Positions 1 through 8,870 are shown, numbered from the stretch's first letter. The stretch is 41,318 nucleotides of DNA from Gammaproteobacteria bacterium (GCA_023265875.1 JAHFSF010000004.1:1-41318); one strand, 5' to 3'. Numbers and translations are program-made. Notes: a model not told the origin generated them from the sequence alone.

Positions 1-158
1 GCGCCCAGCGCGATTACGGGGCCGCCGCTTACGACGCAGCGGGCACCAGCCGCCGAACCGGCAGGTGAGGTGCCGGCCGGTCGGTCGACCCAGTCGCTCG
101 ACGGTCCCGCTGCAACTCTGTTCGCCACCGATCCTTGCGGCGGCGGCTATTGCCGGCC

Positions 159-677
159 TCAGCGCGCCGGCGCCGCGCGAGCGCTGTTGAACAGGTGCGC
201 GACTTCGCCATGGTCGCGCCGTTCGCGGAAATCACCGTGGGTAAAGTCGGAGACGACGCGGCGCCAGAACTGCACTGCGTCCGCGTTGCGGGCCTGTTCC
301 GCGATCGTCCAGTCGCCCGCAAAGCGCGCGAACAACAGCAGCGCAGCGCTGCGGCCGACTCCCAACCGGCGAAACGGCTGGCGGACGAAGAATTCGCTCA
401 GGCGGTAATGCCGCGCGCGATCGCCTTGTGCGGCTGCATCGCGCTGGACCAGCGCGAATCCTGCGGGCCTGTCTTCGCGCAGGATCACGAACACCAGCGA
501 CCGGTCATCGCGGAACCAGCTCTGCACGAGTTCGGTCGCGCTCTGGCCGGTGACGGCGAGCGAAGGAAATACGCCCGTGTGGCCGGCACCCAGGTCGGCG
601 AGATATTCACCGTAGGTCCGCTCAATCCACTCGCGGTCGAGTTGCGAGGCTCGCGCCTCGCGCAGGCTGATCGCCAT
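159..677 (-). CDS. GNAT-family N-acetyltransferase
   Basis: Probable acetyl-CoA-dependent acetyltransferase of the GNAT fold; the acceptor substrate cannot be told. The diagnostic acetyl-CoA binding segment is visible as FFVRQPFRRLGVGRSAALLLF, a beta strand followed by an R/Q-x-x-G-x-G/A type loop and helix. Downstream, the QFWRRVV segment fits the last conserved GNAT helix and strand. The open frame runs to an ATG at 734, but residues 1-19 there (MARRQPRPSFRPIPFPDF) look non-domain, and the GNAT fold begins at MAISLREA. I therefore prefer the ATG at 677 (172 aa). Neither start has a good Shine-Dalgarno sequence, so this is uncertain. It follows the lipoprotein gene on the same strand. Confidence 0.75.
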   Translation of the reverse strand: MAISLREARASQLDREWIERTYGEYLADLGAGHTGVFPSLAVTGQSATELVQSWFRDDRSLVFVILREDRPAGFALVQRDAAAQGDRARHYRLSEFFVRQPFRRLGVGRSAALLLFARFAGDWTIAEQARNADAVQFWRRVVSDFTHGDFRERRDHGEVAHLFNSARAAPAR

Positions 678-768
678 TTCGAAATCCGGAAAAGGAATCG
701 GCCGGAAGGAAGGCCGCGGTTGTCGCCGCGCCATCCGTCCGGCCGATTGGCCATTACGCCGTCAGGAC

Positions 769-990
769 TCAGGGCTTCGGCGCAGCTTCCGCCGGAGCTT
801 CGGTCGTCGCAGCGGCATCCGCCGGAGCTTCGGTCGTCGCAGCGGCATCCGCCGGAGCCTCGGCAGCCGGAGCCGCTTCGGTCGCGGCAGGAGCGGCTTC
901 TTCAGCCGCCGGAGCAGCTGCTTCCTGCTTAGCACCGCAGGCACCCAACAGAAGGGCAACCGCAATGGCGCCCCAGATCTTTGCATTCAT
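769..990 (-). CDS. small Ala/Glu-rich lipoprotein
   Basis: A 73-residue predicted lipoprotein of unknown function. It starts MNAKIWGAIAVALLLGACGAK, a short hydrophobic signal with the lipobox LGAC, so Cys18 should be lipidated after signal peptidase II cleavage. There is no Asp at +2 to hold it in the inner membrane, so outer-membrane sorting is likely. The remaining 55 residues are low-complexity Ala, Glu, Pro and Thr, including a perfect tandem duplication of EAPADAAATT. No fold or catalytic motif is present; the tail is probably disordered and periplasmic. A GGGGTAA ribosome binding site sits 7 bases before the ATG. Similar Ala-rich lipoprotein heads are common in proteobacteria and carry no functional information. 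Confidence 0.8.
   Translation of the reverse strand: MNAKIWGAIAVALLLGACGAKQEAAAPAAEEAAPAATEAAPAAEAPADAAATTEAPADAAATTEAPAEAAPKP
791..850 (-). repeat. perfect 30-bp tandem duplication
   Basis: The unit gccggagcttcggtcgtcgc plus agcggcatcc occurs twice back to back inside the lipoprotein gene, followed by a third degenerate start (gccggagcctcgg). Each copy encodes ten residues in frame. Such in-frame repeats can vary in copy number between strains by slippage. Confidence 0.95.
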
Positions 991-1086
991 CGTCAGTTAC
1001 CCCAGGTTCGTTCAGTGAGAAGAAAAGATGAGAACCGCGTCGAAAACATCGCTTTTTTGAGGTTCGCTGCCTCGTCGCGTTTGCGG

Positions 1087-1114
1087 ATTTTAGCGGTATT
1101 GCGGCAGATATGAA
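1087..1114 (-). promoter_or_regulatory. possible sigma-70 promoter for the lipoprotein gene
   Basis: On the minus strand TTCATA and TAAAAT are separated by 16 bases, giving a transcript start near 1080 and a leader of about 90 bases. The -10 box is good and the -35 weak. It lies in the 223-bp divergent gap between the lipoprotein and pepQ. I see no clear plus-strand promoter for pepQ in the same gap. Confidence 0.4.
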
Positions 1115-1213
1115 AGGTCGCAGAATTGCGACAGGCCAGCCACCGGGGCAACCGGCGTGGCCAATCGCGCCGCCAACCGCTACGCTTTCCTGCCTTGGCT
1201 GACCGGAGCGGCG

Positions 1214-2533
1214 ATGACGCAGGCAGTGCTCGGGACGTTGTACGGCGACCACTTGCGGGAGCTCTGCGCCCGGGCGGATCGGGTGCTGGCCGACCACGGC
1301 TTCGACGGCCTCATCGTCGGCTCGGGCGGTCTCCGGTACCAGTACCTGGATGACAACAGCTACCCTTTCAAGCCCAACCCCCGCTACGCCGCCTGGATCC
1401 CCGATGCCACGCCCGACTGTTTCGTGACCTACCGGCCTGGGAGCCGTCCGTGGCTGGTATTCCACCAGCCCGACGACTACTGGTACCTGCCGCCCTCGGT
1501 ACCGACGGGCTACTGGGTCGCTGCCTTTGACCTGCAGGTCGTGCGGTCGCCCGGTGAGCTTGGCCGGTTGCTGGGGGCAGGCGGTCGCTGGGCCGTGCTC
1601 GCGGAGCCGTCCGCCGCGACCGCCGGCCTGGGCGACCATGACCCGGCGGGCCTGGCCATGGAATTCGATTACGCCCGGGCCGCCAAGACACCCTACGAAA
1701 TCGAGTGCATGGCCCAGGCCTCAGTGCTCGGCGCGCGGGCCCACCGGGCAGCCGAAGCCGCGTTCCGGGCTGGCGCATCCGAGTACGAAATCCACCTCGC
1801 GTACTGCCAGGCCGCAGGCGCCCGCGAGGAGGAACTGCCCTACAACAACATCATTGCCTTCAATACCCATGCGGCCGTGCTGCATTACCAGCACCTGGAC
1901 CGGCAGCGGCCGAACGCCACGCGTTCCTTTCTGATCGACGCCGGCGCCAGGTATGCAGGCTACTGCTCCGACATCACGCGGACTCATGCCGCCGGGCCAG
2001 GCGAGTTTCATGCCCTGATCGCCGCCCTCGACACGGTGCAGCAGTCGCTGGCCGACCGCGTGCGGCCCGGCACCGACTACCGCGAGATTCACCTGGCCGC
2101 CCATCGCGAGATCGCCGGGATCCTGGTCCGGCACGGCATCGTCGCCGGAACGCCCGAGGCGGCATTCGAGACCGGCCTGACATCGGTGTTCTTTCCGCAT
2201 GGCATCGGCCATCTGTTGGGCCTGCAGGTGCACGATGTGTGCGGTCTGGCCGCCGGGCCACAGGGCGGTACGCGGCCCCGCCCTGCCGGACATCCGTACC
2301 TGCGCCTGACGCGCGACCTCGAGGCAGGCTTTGTCGTGACGATCGAGCCTGGCATCTATTTCATCGACTCGCTGCTCGCGGCGGCCGCTGCCGACGGGCG
2401 CGGCCGCGCAATCGACTGGAAGCGCGTCGAGGCGCTGAAGCCCTGCGGCGGCATCCGGATCGAGGACAACGTGGTGGCCGGCGCGGGCGCGCCGCGCAAC
2501 CTGACGCGCGAGGCCTTTTCGGCGACGGCCTGA
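1214..2533 (+). CDS. pepQ: Xaa-Pro dipeptidase (proline dipeptidase) PepQ
   Basis: Cytoplasmic metallopeptidase that hydrolyses dipeptides with C-terminal proline, and in this family sometimes organophosphate esters. It aligns along its length with E. coli PepQ (443 aa; here 439). The N-terminal domain has the family stretch YPFKPNPRYAAWIP, and the C-terminal domain has the pita-bread fold. All five metal ligands are visible: DAG, SDITRT, HGIGHLLG, TIEPGIYF and GIRIEDN. The ORF track begins at 1157, but the ATG at 1214 has GGAG five bases upstream and matches the family N-terminus (xxLYxDHLxxL), so I use it. It is convergent with mscL, only 34 bp away. Confidence 0.93.
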   Translation: MTQAVLGTLYGDHLRELCARADRVLADHGFDGLIVGSGGLRYQYLDDNSYPFKPNPRYAAWIPDATPDCFVTYRPGSRPWLVFHQPDDYWYLPPSVPTGYWVAAFDLQVVRSPGELGRLLGAGGRWAVLAEPSAATAGLGDHDPAGLAMEFDYARAAKTPYEIECMAQASVLGARAHRAAEAAFRAGASEYEIHLAYCQAAGAREEELPYNNIIAFNTHAAVLHYQHLDRQRPNATRSFLIDAGARYAGYCSDITRTHAAGPGEFHALIAALDTVQQSLADRVRPGTDYREIHLAAHREIAGILVRHGIVAGTPEAAFETGLTSVFFPHGIGHLLGLQVHDVCGLAAGPQGGTRPRPAGHPYLRLTRDLEAGFVVTIEPGIYFIDSLLAAAAADGRGRAIDWKRVEALKPCGGIRIEDNVVAGAGAPRNLTREAFSATA

Positions 2534-2536
2534 GAT

Positions 2537-2558
2537 CAGCGCTGGCTAATTAGCGCTG
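2537..2558. repeat. hairpin between convergent pepQ and mscL
   Basis: CAGCGCT, an 8-base loop, then AGCGCTG: a 7-bp stem in the 34-bp gap between two converging genes. It has no T-run in either direction, so it is not a classical terminator, but it could block or process both 3' ends. The AGCGCTGTCGTAG segment recurs at the mscL stop codon. Confidence 0.5.
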
Positions 2559-2567
2559 TCGTAGAGG

Positions 2568-2960
2568 TCAGCGCTGTCGTAGCAGGTCGCGGATCTCCGT
2601 CAGCAGCACTTCCTCACGCGGTGGCGGCGGCGCAGCGGCGGCGGGCGGCTTCTTCAGCTTGTTGATTCCCTTGAGCGCCATGAAGATCGCGAACGCAATG
2701 ATCAGGAAGTCGATCAGTGCCTGGATGAACTGGCCGTACATGAGCGTCACCGGCTCGCCGGTCTTGGCATCGGTACCGAGCGCAACGCCCAAACCGGAGA
2801 AATCAATGCCGCCCATGAACCAACCGATCGCCGGCATCAGGACCGCACCGACCAGTGCCGACACGATCTTGCCGAAAGCCGCACCGATGATGATGCCGAC
2901 GGCCATGTCGACGACGTTGCCCTTCATGGCAAATTCCTTGAATTCCTGCGCGAGACTCAT
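2568..2960 (-). CDS. mscL: large-conductance mechanosensitive channel MscL
   Basis: Inner-membrane homopentameric channel that opens under membrane tension and releases solutes during hypo-osmotic shock. Its 130 residues are close to E. coli MscL (136). The N-terminus [33 protein letters not shown] is the amphipathic S1 helix plus the gating TM1 with the tight Gly/Ala packing motif. TM2 is [19 protein letters not shown], and a Pro/Ala linker leads to the C-terminal bundle helix [14 protein letters not shown]. The ORF track extends upstream to 3062, through the rplQ terminator. The ATG at 2960 has AAGGGGG six bases before it and gives the conserved N-terminus. Confidence 0.96.
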   Translation of the reverse strand: MSLAQEFKEFAMKGNVVDMAVGIIIGAAFGKIVSALVGAVLMPAIGWFMGGIDFSGLGVALGTDAKTGEPVTLMYGQFIQALIDFLIIAFAIFMALKGINKLKKPPAAAAPPPPREEVLLTEIRDLLRQR

Positions 2961-3005
2961 GGTCGCCCCCTTGTGATACCGGTACCGGACACGGGCTAGG
3001 CTAAC

Positions 3006-3035
3006 AAAAAAAAGCCGGCGATGACCCCGGCTTTT
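3006..3035 (-). terminator. intrinsic terminator ending the ribosomal protein block
   Basis: On the minus strand AAAAGCCGG, an 8-base loop, then CCGGCTTTTTTTT: a GC-rich stem followed directly by eight T residues. It lies about 55 bp past the rplQ stop and 46 bp before mscL, so it ends the alpha operon and separates mscL from it. Confidence 0.88.
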
Positions 3036-3088
3036 CCATGGCGACCAAGCGGCCCGCCGCAAGGCGTGGCCAATAGGTTTGGAAACCG

Positions 3089-3583
3089 TCAGCCAGCGGC
3101 CGCCTTGCGGCGGCGCGGCTTCTTCTCTGCCGCTGCTTTTTCGCCGGCAGCGACCTTATTCGCCGCGGGCCGGCGCTTGGCCTTGCCCTTGGCAGGCCTG
3201 GCAACCGGCGCCGGGGGCGGCAAGGCTTCGCCTTCGACCAGCTGCAGCAACGCCATCGGCGCGGAATCGCCCGGACGCGACTCCATCTTCAGGATGCGGG
3301 TATAGCCGCCGGCACGGGCGCGGAAGCGCGGTCCGATGTCGCCAAACAGCTTTTCGACCAGCTGCGTGTCGCGCAGCCGGGACAGCGCGCGGCGGCGGCC
3401 GGCCTGCGAATCGTTCCTGCCAAGCGTGATCAGCGGCTCGACCACGCGACGCAGCTCCTTGGCCTTCGGCAGCGTCGTGCGGATGGTCTCCTCGCGCAGC
3501 AGCGCGACGGCCATGTTGCGCAGCAGCGCCTTGCGATGGGAGCTGTTCCGCGACAGCTGGCGGCCGGACAGTTGATGGCGCAT
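3089..3583 (-). CDS. rplQ: 50S ribosomal protein L17 with long basic tail
   Basis: L17 of the large ribosomal subunit, near the peptide exit tunnel. [25 protein letters not shown] is the invariant family start, and the core runs to about residue 116 (LLQLVEG). The protein is 164 residues against 127 in E. coli. The extra roughly 45 residues form a Pro/Ala/Lys/Arg tail ([37 protein letters not shown]), probably disordered and able to contact rRNA. It is last in the alpha operon, 24 bp after rpoA, and is followed by an intrinsic terminator. Confidence 0.97.
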   Translation of the reverse strand: MRHQLSGRQLSRNSSHRKALLRNMAVALLREETIRTTLPKAKELRRVVEPLITLGRNDSQAGRRRALSRLRDTQLVEKLFGDIGPRFRARAGGYTRILKMESRPGDSAPMALLQLVEGEALPPPAPVARPAKGKAKRRPAANKVAAGEKAAAEKKPRRRKAAAG

Positions 3584-3607
3584 TTAGCTTGGATCTCCGC
3601 GTCCGGC

Positions 3608-4612
3608 TCAGGCCGAGCGCAACTCGTCTTCGCGACGCAGCGAGGCAGGCGGCCAGCCGTCGATGCGCATGCCGAGCGTCAGCCCATGGCTCTCGAGGAC
3701 TTCCTTGATTTCGGTCAGCGACTTCTTGCCGAGATTCGGCGTGCGCAGCAGTTCGACTTCGGTGCGCTGCACCAGGTCGCCGATGTAGTGGATATTCTCC
3801 GCCTTCAGGCAGTTGGCGCTCCTGACCGTCAGCTCAAGCTCGTCCACCGGGCGCAGCAGGATCGGATCCGGCAGCGGGCCGGAGTCGCGGTTCGGCGATT
3901 CACCCTGCCCTTCGAGGTCGACGAATACCGTCAACTGTTCCTTCAGGATGCCGCCGGCGCGACGGATCGCTTCATCCGGGTTGATCGTGCCGTTGGTCTC
4001 GATGTCGATGATCAGCTTGTCGAGGTCGGTGCGCTGCTCGACGCGCGCGGACTCGATCGCATAAGTCACGCGCCGAACGGGCGAGAATGACGCGTCGAGC
4101 TGCAGGCGGCCGATCGGCCTGCTCTGTTCCTCGAACTCGAGGCGCTGCACCGCCGGCCGGTAGCCGCGGCCGCGCTCGATCTTCAGGTTCATCGCCAGTT
4201 CGATGGGCTTGTTGAGGTTTGCAATCACCAGCTCCGGATTGACGATGACGACGTCATGATCAACCTGGATGTCGCCGGCAGTGACCGGACCCGGGCCCTT
4301 CCTCTGCAGGCGCAGCTCGACCGAGTCGCGCGTATGCATCTCGATCGCGATCGACTTGAGGTTCAACAGGACGTCAACGACATCCTCCTGCACGCCCTCG
4401 ATGCTGGTGTACTCGTGCAGCACGCCCTCGATCTCGACCTCGGTCACCGCGCAACCGGGCATCGAGGAAAGCAGCACGCGCCTGAGCGCGTTGCCGAGCG
4501 TGTGGCCGAAGCCGCGCTCGAACGGCTCGATCACGATGCGGGCCTGCCGCGCCGCGGTCTCGGTGACCTTGACGGAGCGGGGCTTGAGGAATTCCGTGGC
4601 GGAGCCTTGCAT
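3608..4612 (-). CDS. rpoA: RNA polymerase alpha subunit
   Basis: Alpha subunit that nucleates RNA polymerase assembly (N-terminal domain) and contacts UP elements and activators (C-terminal domain). The start [16 protein letters not shown] and the segment [20 protein letters not shown] are hallmark alpha-NTD sequence. The alpha-CTD is intact ([31 protein letters not shown] and [15 protein letters not shown]). Length 334 aa (E. coli 329). The ORF track starts at a GTG (4621), but the ATG at 4612 has AGGTGA five bases upstream and matches the E. coli start MQGS. It sits 12 bp after rpsD in the usual alpha-operon order. Confidence 0.98.
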   Translation of the reverse strand: MQGSATEFLKPRSVKVTETAARQARIVIEPFERGFGHTLGNALRRVLLSSMPGCAVTEVEIEGVLHEYTSIEGVQEDVVDVLLNLKSIAIEMHTRDSVELRLQRKGPGPVTAGDIQVDHDVVIVNPELVIANLNKPIELAMNLKIERGRGYRPAVQRLEFEEQSRPIGRLQLDASFSPVRRVTYAIESARVEQRTDLDKLIIDIETNGTINPDEAIRRAGGILKEQLTVFVDLEGQGESPNRDSGPLPDPILLRPVDELELTVRSANCLKAENIHYIGDLVQRTEVELLRTPNLGKKSLTEIKEVLESHGLTLGMRIDGWPPASLRREDELRSA

Positions 4613-4624
4613 TGCCGTCACCTG

Positions 4625-5248
4625 TTACTTCGAGTAAAGCTCGACGACGAGATTTTCGTTGATGTCGGGCAGGATCTGATCGCGGTCCGGCAGCGCCTTC
4701 AGCGTGCCGCTGAACTTCTTGTCATCCACCTCGACCCATTCCGGAAGGCCGACCTGCGTCGCAATCGCGAGCGCCGCGGCGATCCGGGCCTGGGCGCGGG
4801 CCTTCTCGCGCACCGCGATCAGGTCGCCGGCCTGGCACTGGTAGGACGGCACGTTGACCGTCTCGCCATTCACTTCGATGGCCTTGTGTCCGACCAGCTG
4901 GCGCGCCTCGGCGCGCGTCGCGGCGAAACCCATGCGATAGACGACGTTGTCGAGCCGGCTCTCGAGGAAACGCAGCAGGTTCTCTCCGGTCGAGCCCGAG
5001 CCGCCCGCCGCCTTGGCGTAATAAGTGCGGAATTGCCGCTCCAGCACACCGTACATGCGGCGCAGCTTCTGCTTCTCCCTCAGCTGTATGCCATAGCCGG
5101 ACAGCCGCGTGCGGCGATCGCCCTTGATGCCGCCTGGCGGCACTTCGAGCTTGCACTTGCTTTCGAGCGGCTTGACACCGCTCTTCAGGAACAGGTCAGT
5201 GCCCTCGCGACGCGAGAGCTTGCACTTCGGACCCAGGTATCTGGCCAT
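4625..5248 (-). CDS. rpsD: 30S ribosomal protein S4
   Basis: Primary 16S rRNA binding protein that starts assembly of the small-subunit body and, in E. coli, represses the alpha operon by binding its leader. Its 207 residues align end to end with E. coli S4 (206): [24 protein letters not shown], the S4 RNA-binding domain [27 protein letters not shown], and the terminal [11 protein letters not shown]. Cysteines occur at positions 9 and 32 only, so the four-cysteine zinc motif of some S4 proteins is absent. It lies between rpsK (13 bp upstream) and rpoA. Confidence 0.98.
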   Translation of the reverse strand: MARYLGPKCKLSRREGTDLFLKSGVKPLESKCKLEVPPGGIKGDRRTRLSGYGIQLREKQKLRRMYGVLERQFRTYYAKAAGGSGSTGENLLRFLESRLDNVVYRMGFAATRAEARQLVGHKAIEVNGETVNVPSYQCQAGDLIAVREKARAQARIAAALAIATQVGLPEWVEVDDKKFSGTLKALPDRDQILPDINENLVVELYSK

Positions 5249-5261
5249 GATTCGGTGGACC

Positions 5262-5717
5262 TCAGACCCGCCGCTTCTTCGGCGGGCGGCAGCCGTTGTG
5301 CGGGATCGGTGTCACGTCGGCGATGCTGGTCACCTTCAGTCCACAGGCGTTCAGGGCCCGCACGGCAGACTCGCGGCCCGGCCCGGGACCCATCACCTTG
5401 ACCTCGACGGTGCGCAGGCCGTGCTCCTGCGCGGCGACGCCGGCCTTCTCGGCGGCGACCTGCGCGGCGAACGGCGTGCTCTTGCGCGAGCCGCGAAAAC
5501 CGGAACCGCCCGACGTCGCCCAGGCCAGCGTATTGCCCTGGCGGTCGGTGATCGTGACGATCGTGTTGTTGAACGAGGCGTGGACGTGCGCGATGCCATC
5601 GGACACCTGGCGCTTCGCCTTCTTGCGTGTCTTCGCGGCGGCCGGTGTTTCCTGCTTCTGTTCGGCCTTCTGCTCGACGTTCTGTTCGGCCTTCTGCTCG
5701 GTCTTCTGTTCGCTCAT
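5262..5717 (-). CDS. rpsK: 30S ribosomal protein S11 with repetitive N-terminal head
   Basis: S11 lies on the platform of the small subunit beside the E site. The family body is complete from [23 protein letters not shown] to [12 protein letters not shown]. Length is 151 aa against 129 in E. coli. The surplus is an N-terminal head of about 22 residues made of tetrapeptides, [24 protein letters not shown], with matching DNA periodicity (repeats of ttctgttcg-like triplets at 5650-5712). No other ATG lies between the head and the conserved core, so the head appears to be translated. It sits 7 bp after rpsM. Confidence 0.96.
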   Translation of the reverse strand: MSEQKTEQKAEQNVEQKAEQKQETPAAAKTRKKAKRQVSDGIAHVHASFNNTIVTITDRQGNTLAWATSGGSGFRGSRKSTPFAAQVAAEKAGVAAQEHGLRTVEVKVMGPGPGRESAVRALNACGLKVTSIADVTPIPHNGCRPPKKRRV

Positions 5718-5724
5718 GTCCTGC

Positions 5725-6105
5725 TCAGGTCTTGCCTACCGCTACGTTGGTCTTGATCGCGGCGCGGCGCGGGCCCTTGCGCGTGCGGGCATTGGTGCGC
5801 GTGCGCTGGCCGCGGACCGGAAGGCCCTTGCGATGGCGGATGCCGCGATAGCAGCCGAGGTCCATCAGGCGTTTCAGGCTCATCGAGTTCTCGCGGCGCA
5901 GGTCGCCTTCGACCATGAAGCGCGCGACGTGCGTGCGCAACTGGTTGACCTCGGCCTCGGTCAGGTCGCGGACCTTGGTCGAGGGATCGACACCGGCTGC
6001 CTTGCAGACCATCGCGGCCCGCGACGGCCCGATGCCATAGACGTGCGTCAGCCCGATGACGACGTGCTTGTTGACGGGAATGTTGATGCCGGCGATACGC
6101 GCCAT
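5725..6105 (-). CDS. rpsM: 30S ribosomal protein S13
   Basis: S13 in the head of the small subunit forms inter-subunit bridges with L5 and contacts the P-site tRNA through its basic tail. The sequence [26 protein letters not shown] opens it, and the helix-two-turn-helix and tail [31 protein letters not shown] are intact, for a total of 126 aa. It is the first long gene of the alpha operon, preceded by an 82-bp gap that carries its own promoter. Confidence 0.98.
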   Translation of the reverse strand: MARIAGINIPVNKHVVIGLTHVYGIGPSRAAMVCKAAGVDPSTKVRDLTEAEVNQLRTHVARFMVEGDLRRENSMSLKRLMDLGCYRGIRHRKGLPVRGQRTRTNARTRKGPRRAAIKTNVAVGKT

Positions 6106-6138
6106 TGCTACCGACCCCTGAGCCGCGGAAAACGCGGC

Positions 6139-6167
6139 AGCATACGTGAAAATGCCGATGTCAGCAA
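6139..6167 (-). promoter_or_regulatory. alpha-operon promoter upstream of rpsM
   Basis: TTGCTG, 17 bases, TATGCT on the minus strand, with the start expected near 6132 and a leader of about 26 bases before the rpsM ATG. The discriminator GCCGCG is GC-rich, as in promoters under stringent control. The gap also contains the stem GCCGCG/CGCGGC at 6122-6138, overlapping the discriminator and expected start. The leader looks too short for the E. coli S4-binding pseudoknot. Confidence 0.65.
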
Positions 6168-6187
6168 GATTGCGGACCCCCTGCGAC

Positions 6188-6304
6188 TCAACCCTGACGC
6201 TGCTTGTGGCGGGCGTCCGACGAGCAGATCACCCGCACGACACCGCGGCGCCGGACGATCCTGCAGTTCTTGCAGATCTTCCTGACCGATGGACGAACCT
6301 TCAT
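6188..6304 (-). CDS. rpmJ: 50S ribosomal protein L36
   Basis: L36, a 38-residue zinc-ribbon protein of the large subunit; it is too short for the supplied ORF track. Translation of the minus strand gives [20 protein letters not shown], then [18 protein letters not shown] and TGA. The zinc ligands Cys-x-x-Cys, Cys and His are present, so this is the zinc-binding (C+) form rather than the zinc-independent paralogue. GGGAGTGA lies just before the ATG. It sits 28 bp after secY and upstream of rpsM, its normal gammaproteobacterial place. Confidence 0.97.
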   Translation of the reverse strand: MKVRPSVRKICKNCRIVRRRGVVRVICSSDARHKQRQG

Positions 6305-6332
6305 CTATCACTCCCGGACGGCACGGCCATCC

Positions 6333-7676
6333 TCAGCGCGGCGCGCCGCTGCGGCCGAGGCCGCGCAGGTTTGCCTTCTTCATCAGGCCCTCATACTGGT
6401 GCGACATCAGGTGCGCATGCAGCTGGGCCACGAAATCCATGACAACCACGACGATGATCAGCAATGACGTGCCGCCGAAGTAAAACGGTACCCGGCCGTA
6501 CGACATCAGGATCTCCGGCAGCAGGCAGACCAGCGTCACATACAGCGCACCCCAGACCGTCAGTCGTGTCAGCACCTTGTCGATGTACTCACCCGTCTGC
6601 TGCCCGGGCCGTATGCCCGGGATGAATGCGCCGCCCTTCTTCAGGTTCTCGGCGGTCTCCCGCGAGTTGAATACCAGCGCCGTATAGAAGAAACAGAAGA
6701 AGATGATCAGGCTGCCGTAGATCAGCAGGTGCAGCGGCTGGCCCCAACCGAGCGCAGCGGCAACATTCTGCAGCCAGCTCGCGCCCTGTCCGGTGCCGAA
6801 GAAACTCGCCAGCGTGGCCGGGAATAGCAGCAGCGACGAGGCGAAGATCGGCGGGATCACGCCGGACATGTTCAGCTTGAATGGCAGGTGGCTGGTCTGC
6901 CCAGCGTACATGCGCCGGCCGACCTGGCGTTTCGCGTAATTGACCGGGATGCGGCGCTGGCCGCTCTCGACGAACACGCAGAATGCCGTCACTGCGCCGA
7001 TCAGCAGCAGCAGCAGGATCGCGAATGCGGGATTCATCTCGCCGGAACGCACCTGCTCGAGCGTGCCGCCGATCGCCGCCGGCAGGCCCGAGATGATTCC
7101 GGAAAGAATCAGCATCGAGATGCCGTTGCCGATACCGCGCTCGGTGATCTGCTCGCCGAGCCACATCAGGAACATCGTACCCGTGGTCAGCGTCAGGATC
7201 GCCGGAATCACGAACGACCAGAAACCCGGGTTGATGACGACGCCCTGATTGGTGAACGCGGTCGCGGCCGCGTAGCTCTGGAACAGCGCCAGGCAAACGG
7301 TGAAATAGCGCGTCCACTGCGTGATCTTGCGCCGGCCCGACTCGCCTTCCTTCTTGATCGCCGCCATCGACGGCACCACGACCGCCATCATCTGCAGGAT
7401 GATCGACGCCGAGATGTATGGCATCACGCCCATCGCGAAGATCGACAGGCGCGACAGCGCGCCGCCCGAGAACATGTTGAACAGCCCGAGGATGGTGCCT
7501 TCCTGCCGGTCGAACAGCCGTGCCAGCGCGGCCGGGTCGATTCCCGGCACCGGCACGAAGGTGCCGATACGGTAAACAACCAGTGCGCCAAGCAGGAACA
7601 GCAGCCGATGGCGCATCTCGGTGTAGCGCGTGACTTCACCTAGTGCGAGAGCCGCATTGCCTGCCGTCGTGGTCAT
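6333..7676 (-). CDS. secY: preprotein translocase subunit SecY
   Basis: Channel-forming subunit of the SecYEG translocon in the inner membrane, needed for protein export and insertion. Its 447 residues (E. coli 443) include ten hydrophobic helices; [27 protein letters not shown] is TM1 and the region before the plug. Plug and signature stretches are visible ([28 protein letters not shown], and [20 protein letters not shown] in a late cytosolic loop). It is the penultimate gene of the spc group, between rplO and rpmJ. Confidence 0.98.
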   Translation of the reverse strand: MTTTAGNAALALGEVTRYTEMRHRLLFLLGALVVYRIGTFVPVPGIDPAALARLFDRQEGTILGLFNMFSGGALSRLSIFAMGVMPYISASIILQMMAVVVPSMAAIKKEGESGRRKITQWTRYFTVCLALFQSYAAATAFTNQGVVINPGFWSFVIPAILTLTTGTMFLMWLGEQITERGIGNGISMLILSGIISGLPAAIGGTLEQVRSGEMNPAFAILLLLLIGAVTAFCVFVESGQRRIPVNYAKRQVGRRMYAGQTSHLPFKLNMSGVIPPIFASSLLLFPATLASFFGTGQGASWLQNVAAALGWGQPLHLLIYGSLIIFFCFFYTALVFNSRETAENLKKGGAFIPGIRPGQQTGEYIDKVLTRLTVWGALYVTLVCLLPEILMSYGRVPFYFGGTSLLIIVVVVMDFVAQLHAHLMSHQYEGLMKKANLRGLGRSGAPR

Positions 7677-7699
7677 CGTCGTCTGTCCCGCGTGCAGCC

Positions 7700-8152
7700 T
7701 CAGGCCGCGGCGCCCTCCTCGATCTTGCCGCCGGCCTCAAGGATCGCGGCACGCGCGCCTCTGGTCGGAACCACGGCCGGGCCGCGCAACGTCACGGCGC
7801 GCGTGATCTTGCCGGACAGGATCACTTTTGCGCGTTCCGTTCGGGCAGGCACGACGCTCGCTGCAATCAGCGCTGCGAGGTCGATCAGCTCCGCTTTCAC
7901 CTTGACCAGGTCGGTCAGGGTGACTTCCGCGCGGGTCCTGTGCATGGCCGAGCGGAAGCCCACCTTTGGCAGGCGCCGCTGCAGCGGCACCTGGCCGCCT
8001 TCGAAACCGATCTTGTGGTAGCCGCCCTTGCGCGCCTTCTGGCCCTTGCCGCCGCGGCCGCAGGTCTTGCCCTGGCCTGCGGATGCTCCGCGCCCGACGC
8101 GCAGGCGCAGCTTCTTGCTGCCCGGTCCCGGCTTCAGCGTATTCAGTCGCAT
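7700..8152 (-). CDS. rplO: 50S ribosomal protein L15
   Basis: Large-subunit assembly protein. [41 protein letters not shown] is the conserved Gly/Arg/Lys-rich N-terminal extension that reaches into 23S rRNA; the globular domain follows. 150 aa (E. coli 144). The ORF track runs back to 8647 through rpmD in another frame. The ATG at 8152 has AAGGAG seven bases upstream and gives the family start, 20 bp after rpmD. Confidence 0.97.
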   Translation of the reverse strand: MRLNTLKPGPGSKKLRLRVGRGASAGQGKTCGRGGKGQKARKGGYHKIGFEGGQVPLQRRLPKVGFRSAMHRTRAEVTLTDLVKVKAELIDLAALIAASVVPARTERAKVILSGKITRAVTLRGPAVVPTRGARAAILEAGGKIEEGAAA

Positions 8153-8172
8153 CTCATCGCTCCTTGGTGCCT

Positions 8173-8358
8173 TCAGGCCGGTTCGACGGCCAGCAGGTGC
8201 TGCGCCACACGGATCATGCCGCGCACTGCCGGCGTGTCCTCGACGACCTTGATGTCGCGGATGCGTCGCAGCCCGAGGCCATGCACCGAGGCACGGATGT
8301 TCCGCAGCTGCCCATGCACGCTGCCATTCAGCGTCACCTTCAGGCGTGGTTTGTTCAT
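8173..8358 (-). CDS. rpmD: 50S ribosomal protein L30
   Basis: A 61-residue large-subunit protein: [49 protein letters not shown], matching E. coli L30 (59 aa) in its LGLRRI and EDTPAxRGMI segments. The supplied ORF extends upstream to 8517, but only the part from the ATG at 8358 is L30, and it begins 5 bp after the rpsE stop. The ribosome binding site is weak, so translational coupling to rpsE is likely. Confidence 0.96.
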   Translation of the reverse strand: MNKPRLKVTLNGSVHGQLRNIRASVHGLGLRRIRDIKVVEDTPAVRGMIRVAQHLLAVEPA

Positions 8359-8363
8359 CGCGT

Positions 8364-8870
8364 TCAGCCCGTGATCTCTGCGAGGGTCTTGCCGCGCTTC
8401 GCCGCGATCCGCTCCGGCGTGGCAATCCGCGAGAACGCGTCGAATGTCGCGCGCACCACGTTGATCGGGTTGCGCGAGCCGTAACTCTTCGCCAGCACGT
8501 TGCGCACACCTGCGCATTCGAACACCGCGCGCATGCCGCCGCCGGCGATGACGCCGGTGCCGTCCGAGGCCGGCTGCATGTGCACGCGTGTCGTGCCATG
8601 CCGGCCCTGGATCGCATAATGCAAGGTGTCGCTGCGCAGCGGCACATTGGTCATGTTCTTGCGCGCCTGCTGCATCGCCTTGGCGATGGCGGTCGGCACT
8701 TCGCGCGCCTTGCCATAGCCAAAACCGACGCGGCCAGCCCCGTCGCCAACCACCGTCAGCGCGGTGAAGCCGAACTGCCTGCCGCCCTTGACGACCTTGG
8801 CGGTACGGTTGACCGTGACCAGCTTCTCGATCAGGTCGTCGCCGGATGAGGACCTTTCCACTCGTGCCAT
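8364..8870 (-). CDS. rpsE: 30S ribosomal protein S5
   Basis: S5, at the mRNA entry side of the small subunit, contributes to decoding accuracy and mRNA unwinding. It has the double-stranded RNA-binding-like domain ([43 protein letters not shown], the region of spectinomycin-resistance mutations) and the C-terminal domain ([29 protein letters not shown]). 168 aa (E. coli 167). I chose the ATG at 8870 (MARVERSS) over the track start at 8924; GGGGAAG precedes it. Confidence 0.97.
   Translation of the reverse strand: MARVERSSSGDDLIEKLVTVNRTAKVVKGGRQFGFTALTVVGDGAGRVGFGYGKAREVPTAIAKAMQQARKNMTNVPLRSDTLHYAIQGRHGTTRVHMQPASDGTGVIAGGGMRAVFECAGVRNVLAKSYGSRNPINVVRATFDAFSRIATPERIAAKRGKTLAEITG

Noticed and set aside
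1-158. Possible gene or RNA at the left edge
   Set aside because: No frame gives a recognisable product, and the open frames there are fragments of antisense ORFs; I see nothing supportable.
135-932. 265-residue plus-strand ORF at the left end
   Set aside because: Lies antisense to the GNAT gene and the lipoprotein, both of which have recognisable motifs; the translated product has none.
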